Of a stretch of DNA of 34,777 nucleotides, positions 31,967 to 34,777 are shown piece after piece. Position numbers and translations under genes: made by a program. How positions within the stretch are numbered: the first letter of the stretch is position 1; every line of letters starts with the position of its first letter. The notes beneath the pieces were generated by a model. It worked only from the letters and a program-made list of their open reading frames with translations. It made no database searches and had not been told where the DNA came from. The stretch spans positions 1 through 34,777 of the forward strand of contig JAATGH010000065.1 in the NCBI GenBank assembly GCA_015654745.1, in the 5' to 3' direction. Source of the stretch: Enterobacterales bacterium (GTDB taxonomy: Bacteria; Pseudomonadota; Gammaproteobacteria; Enterobacterales; Enterobacteriaceae).

Positions 31967-34186
31967 ATGACTGGGTTATCTGATCGCCTGCCGGGGCAAA
32001 AACACGGCGTTTTATGCCGGCTACTGTTGGCCGCCACGCTGCTGACCACGGAACTGGCGGGCGCGGCGACGGCGCATAGCGCCGAGGTGCCGGCAACGGG
32101 TAAAAACGCCGCCGATAAGCCAGGGGAGGAGGGGGCAAGCGGCAATGGGACGGAAACCATGACGGTATTGGGCGCCGCCCCGGCGCGGGCCGATCCCGCC
32201 ACTCTGGGCTACCAGCCGTTGCGCTCATCGACCGCCACGCTGACCGACATGCCGTTGCTGGATATTCCCCAGGTGGTCAACACCGTCAGCGATCGGGTGA
32301 TAACCGATCAGCATGCGACCTCGCTCGATGATGTGCTCAATAACGTCAGCAACATCACCCAAACCAACACCCTTGGCGGTACCCAGGATTCTTTTATTCG
32401 CCGTGGATTTGGCGATAACCGCGATGGCTCCATCCTGACCAATGGCTTGAAAACCGTACAGCCGCGCAGCTTCAACGCCGCCACCGAACGGGTGGAAGTC
32501 CTTAAGGGGCCGAGTTCCACGTTATATGGCATCCTCGACCCCGGCGGCCTAATTAACGTTATCACCAAACGCCCGCAAACCACCGCTGCCGCTTCCGTTT
32601 CCGCCACGTCCACCAGTTTCGGCGGCAGCTCCGGCGCGGTGGACGTGACCGGCCCCGTCGAAGGCACGCGGTTGGCCTACCGGCTGATTGGCGAATACCA
32701 GCATGAGGATTACTGGCGCGACTTCGGCAAGAAGAGAGGGTGGTTTATTGCTCCCGCCCTCAGCTACCTGGGTGATGACCTGACCGTTAACCTGTCATAT
32801 TCGCACCGCGATTACCAAACCCCGTTCGACCGAGGGACAGTGTTCGATCTCAATACCGGCCGCGCCGTGAATGTTGACCGCAAGACCCGTTTTGATGAGC
32901 CTTTCAATATTACCAACGGATATTCCGATGTAGCCCAGCTCAACACGACCTATCGCCTGGACGATGCCTGGACCGCCAAATTTGATTATAGTTTTAGCCA
33001 GGACAAATACACCGATAACCAAGCGCGCGTGATGGCCTACGATGCCGCTACCGGCACGTTGACAAGGCGGGTGGACGCCACCGACGGCTCCACCCAGCGC
33101 ATGCATGCGACGCGGGCGGATTTGCAAGGCAATGTGGCGATCGGCGGTCTGTATAATGAAATTCTGACCGGCGTGGCGTATGAAAATTACGATTTACTGC
33201 GCACGGATATGATTCGCTGCAAGAACGTGAAGGATTTTAATATCTACCGGCCGGTCTATGGCCATACCGCTACCTGCGATAGCGTCAGCCAGACGGACAG
33301 CGATCAGCGGATACGCCAGGAAAGTTATTCCGGTTATGTACAGGATTCCCTTTATCTTACGGACCGCTGGATTGCCGTGGCGGCCATGCGCTACATGTAT
33401 TTTACCGAGTATGCCGGCAAAGGGCGGCCGTTCAGCGTCAATACCGACAGCAGCGACAGCAAATGGGTACCCAAAGTGGGGCTGGTGTACAAGGCCACGC
33501 CGCGGGTATCGCTGTATGGCAGCATTTCCCAAGCGGTAGTGCCTCAATATTCCATTGCCAATTATATTGGCGAACTGCCGCCGGAAACCTCCACCGCCTA
33601 TGAGGTGGGGGCCAAATCCGAGCTGTTCGACGGCATTACCGCCAACATCGCGCTATTTGATATTGATAAGCGCAATGTGCTGTATAACGAAATCATCGGT
33701 GATGAAACCTATGCCCGGACTGCCGGCATGGTGCGTTCGCGCGGTATGGAGGCGGATATTAGCGGCGCGCTCACCGATAGGCTCAGCCTGATTGCCAGCT
33801 ATGGTTATACCGACGCCAAGGTGCTTGACGACCCGGATTATGCCGGCAAGCCGCTAGTGAACGTACCGCGCCATACCGGCTCATTATACCTGACGTACGA
33901 TCTCGGCAACGTTATCGGCGCCAACTCCCTGACGATAGGCGGCGGCGCCCATGGCGTAGGCAGGCGATCGGCCACCAGCGGCGCCGACTACTATTTGCCG
34001 TCCTACATCGTGGCGGACGCGTTTGCCGCCTACCATATCAAGGCGGAGCACCCGGTGACGCTGCAGCTCAATTTGAAGAACCTGTTTGATAAAACCTACT
34101 ACACCTCTTCCATCGGCACCAATAACCTGGGCAATCAGATAGGCGAGCCCTTCCAGGCGCAGTTTACGGTTAAAATCGATTTGTGA
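31967..34186 (+). CDS. TonB-dependent siderophore receptor
   Basis: A 739-residue outer-membrane protein. The signal peptide ends near AHSA-E (about residue 39), a TonB-box-like ETMTVLGA follows at 63-70, and the plug domain runs through IPQVVNTVSDRVITDQHATS, SFIRRGFGDNRDG and RVEVLKGPSSTLYGILDPGG. The rest is a beta-barrel ending LKNLFDKTYYTS...FTVKIDL. These features fit the TonB-siderophore receptor family (FhuA/FoxA/FcuA-like); the exact ligand is not determined. The final residue is Leu rather than the usual aromatic. The ATG at 31967 with AGGG upstream is chosen over a TTG six codons earlier. Divergent from the matching ABC importer, with a Fur box in between. Confidence 0.93.
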   Translation: MTGLSDRLPGQKHGVLCRLLLAATLLTTELAGAATAHSAEVPATGKNAADKPGEEGASGNGTETMTVLGAAPARADPATLGYQPLRSSTATLTDMPLLDIPQVVNTVSDRVITDQHATSLDDVLNNVSNITQTNTLGGTQDSFIRRGFGDNRDGSILTNGLKTVQPRSFNAATERVEVLKGPSSTLYGILDPGGLINVITKRPQTTAAASVSATSTSFGGSSGAVDVTGPVEGTRLAYRLIGEYQHEDYWRDFGKKRGWFIAPALSYLGDDLTVNLSYSHRDYQTPFDRGTVFDLNTGRAVNVDRKTRFDEPFNITNGYSDVAQLNTTYRLDDAWTAKFDYSFSQDKYTDNQARVMAYDAATGTLTRRVDATDGSTQRMHATRADLQGNVAIGGLYNEILTGVAYENYDLLRTDMIRCKNVKDFNIYRPVYGHTATCDSVSQTDSDQRIRQESYSGYVQDSLYLTDRWIAVAAMRYMYFTEYAGKGRPFSVNTDSSDSKWVPKVGLVYKATPRVSLYGSISQAVVPQYSIANYIGELPPETSTAYEVGAKSELFDGITANIALFDIDKRNVLYNEIIGDETYARTAGMVRSRGMEADISGALTDRLSLIASYGYTDAKVLDDPDYAGKPLVNVPRHTGSLYLTYDLGNVIGANSLTIGGGAHGVGRRSATSGADYYLPSYIVADAFAAYHIKAEHPVTLQLNLKNLFDKTYYTSSIGTNNLGNQIGEPFQAQFTVKIDL

Positions 34187-34190
34187 TGTC

Positions 34191-34229
34191 TGCACGCTTA
34201 TGGGGCGCGTCCGTCCCTATAAGCGTGCA
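34191..34229 (+). terminator. Strong stem-loop after the receptor gene
   Basis: TGCACGCTTATGGGG and CCCTATAAGCGTGCA pair over 15 bp with one G-U, around a 9-nt loop, starting 4 nt after the stop codon. The lack of a T tract leaves open whether it terminates or stabilises the mRNA. Confidence 0.55.
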
Positions 34230-34318
34230 CTATCCCGCCTTGCGGCGCGGATCGCCATGGAATAAGCGGTTGTCGCGCCCGACCTGATTCTCCGCGGAAA
34301 AATTAATTCACCACATAA

Positions 34319-34335
34319 ATGAATCAAATGAATCA
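34319..34335 (+). repeat. ATGAATCA-A-ATGAATCA paired repeat, copy 1
   Basis: ATGAATCAAATGAATCA contains two TGAATCA units 9 bp apart. A near-identical element lies 97 bp downstream (34416-34432). Probably a regulator binding site for the gene at 34499. The surrounding stretch 34230-34498 contains no other gene. Confidence 0.6.
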
Positions 34336-34415
34336 CCGCGTCAATTTGTTGATGCAATAGTTGCCCTTGTGCCGTTGTTTCAACGCGTCTATCCCCCCTT
34401 ACCGCGCCCGCAATA

Positions 34416-34432
34416 ATGAATCAAACGAATCA
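34416..34432 (+). repeat. ATGAATCAAACGAATCA paired repeat, copy 2
   Basis: Sixteen of 17 positions equal copy 1 at 34319-34335. It ends 13 bp before the sigma-54-like element. Confidence 0.6.
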
Positions 34433-34445
34433 TATTCAACCATTT

Positions 34446-34462
34446 TTGGCATAAGCGTTGCA
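34446..34462 (+). promoter_or_regulatory. Sigma-54 (RpoN)-type promoter candidate
   Basis: TTGGCATAAGCGTTGCA fits the -24/-12 consensus YTGGCACGRNNNTTGCW: YTGGCA and TTGCW are exact, and the invariant GG (34448-34449) and GC (34460-34461) are 10 bp apart. The predicted start would be near 34473, about 26 bp before the ATG. Confidence 0.55.
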
Positions 34463-34469
34463 ATTATGG

Positions 34470-34483
34470 TTGGGTCGACCCAA
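34470..34483. promoter_or_regulatory. Palindrome TTGGGTCGACCCAA near the start of the RpiR gene
   Basis: A perfect 14-bp palindrome ending 15 bp before the start codon and overlapping the predicted transcription start. It is a candidate operator, possibly for the RpiR-family product itself. Confidence 0.5.
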
Positions 34484-34498
34484 ACCACGGACCTCCCT

Positions 34499-34777
34499 AT
34501 GGAACAGCTTGAACTGTGTCAGGCCATAAAAGCGCAGTACGAATCGTTACCGAAACAGGTACGACAGGCGGCTAGTTTTGTGCTGGATCATCCGCAAGAG
34601 GTGGCGGTGATGTCCATGCGCGAGCAGGCGCGATTGGCCGGCGTGCCGCCGTCCACCATGACACGCCTGGCGAAACGACTTGGCCTTTCTGGTTATGACG
34701 CGATTCGCGCCGTTTTTGTCAATGCCGTACGCGCCAGGGGGTCCGAATATGGTTCACGAGTGCCGGCACTGATGGAA
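34499..34777 (+). CDS. RpiR/MurR-family transcriptional regulator, N-terminal part (cut by window edge)
   Basis: The first 93 codons translate to MEQLELCQAIKAQYESLPKQ followed by VRQAASFVLDHPQEVAVMSM and an HTH_6 helix-turn-helix, AGVPPSTMTRLAKRLGLSGY. This is the N-terminal domain of RpiR-family regulators; the SIS domain lies outside the window. The ATG at 34499-34501 has a modest GGA upstream. It differs in sequence from the other RpiR protein at 26773-27666. A sigma-54-like promoter and paired repeats precede it. Confidence 0.88.
   Translation, partial: MEQLELCQAIKAQYESLPKQVRQAASFVLDHPQEVAVMSMREQARLAGVPPSTMTRLAKRLGLSGYDAIRAVFVNAVRARGSEYGSRVPALME

Noticed and set aside
1..34777. CRISPR arrays, tRNA or rRNA genes, intact insertion sequences or prophage genes
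   Set aside because: No regularly spaced repeats, tRNA-like cloverleaf, rRNA segment or transposase/integrase gene was recognised by eye. Only the Rpn remnant has a transposase-like affiliation.

Overview
The window looks like a chromosomal segment of a gammaproteobacterium, most likely an Enterobacterales member in the Pectobacteriaceae/Sodalis-allied range. The evidence is the close similarity of the btsT-yjiX-yjiA, hcp-hcr, pepE and talarate-dehydratase products to Escherichia/Salmonella proteins, in a moderately high-GC background and a gene order that differs from E. coli. The genus assignment is inference. Nearly all genes are metabolic or transport accessory modules, each with its own local regulator. 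No rRNA, tRNA, CRISPR array, prophage or intact insertion sequence was seen.

Layout. (1) 1-7288, minus strand: a tightly packed operon with several ATGA overlaps. In transcription order it encodes an FCD-type GntR regulator, an ABC importer of the SsuBCA/TauABC/NitT type (ATPase, permease, binding protein), a zinc-less MDR oxidoreductase, a PaaI-like hotdog thioesterase, a VOC/glyoxalase-like protein, an acyl-CoA ligase and the start of a gamma-glutamyltransferase-superfamily hydrolase that runs off the left edge. Its substrate is unknown. (2) 7398-11283: an aldarate module (L-talarate/galactarate dehydratase, MFS permease, LacI-type regulator) with two identical perfect palindromic operators exactly 63 bp apart. 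(3) 11467-15032, plus strand: the pyruvate transporter operon btsT-yjiX-yjiA, preceded by a tandem motif resembling the site of the LytTR regulator BtsR. (4) 15126-17739: an Rpn-nuclease pseudogene, a second ACS-type MFS permease, a 600-bp intergenic region with a CRP/FNR-like site, and a small GhoT/OrtT-like membrane toxin gene.

(5) 17820-21048, plus strand: nitric-oxide defence, with nsrR followed by hcp-hcr; the hcp promoter has a nearly perfect NsrR site and an FNR-like box. (6) 21059-26527, minus strand: an IclR-controlled peptide module (OPT-family transporter, DUF1177 protein, AroM, dipeptidase E, flavin reductase-like protein). (7) 26773-27666: an orphan RpiR/MurR regulator. (8) 27706-34186: a siderophore system, with a minus-strand ATPase-permease-permease-binding protein operon divergent from a plus-strand TonB-dependent receptor; Fur-like boxes lie between them. 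(9) 34187-34777: an intergenic region with paired TGAATCA repeats, a sigma-54-type -24/-12 element and a 14-bp palindrome, then the 5' part of a second RpiR-family regulator that runs off the right edge.

The two most promising undescribed systems are the CoA-ligase/GGT/ABC operon at the left end and the OPT-DUF1177-AroM-PepE cluster. Several start codons were moved downstream of the longest open frame because of ribosome-binding sites, ATGA overlaps or family alignment.
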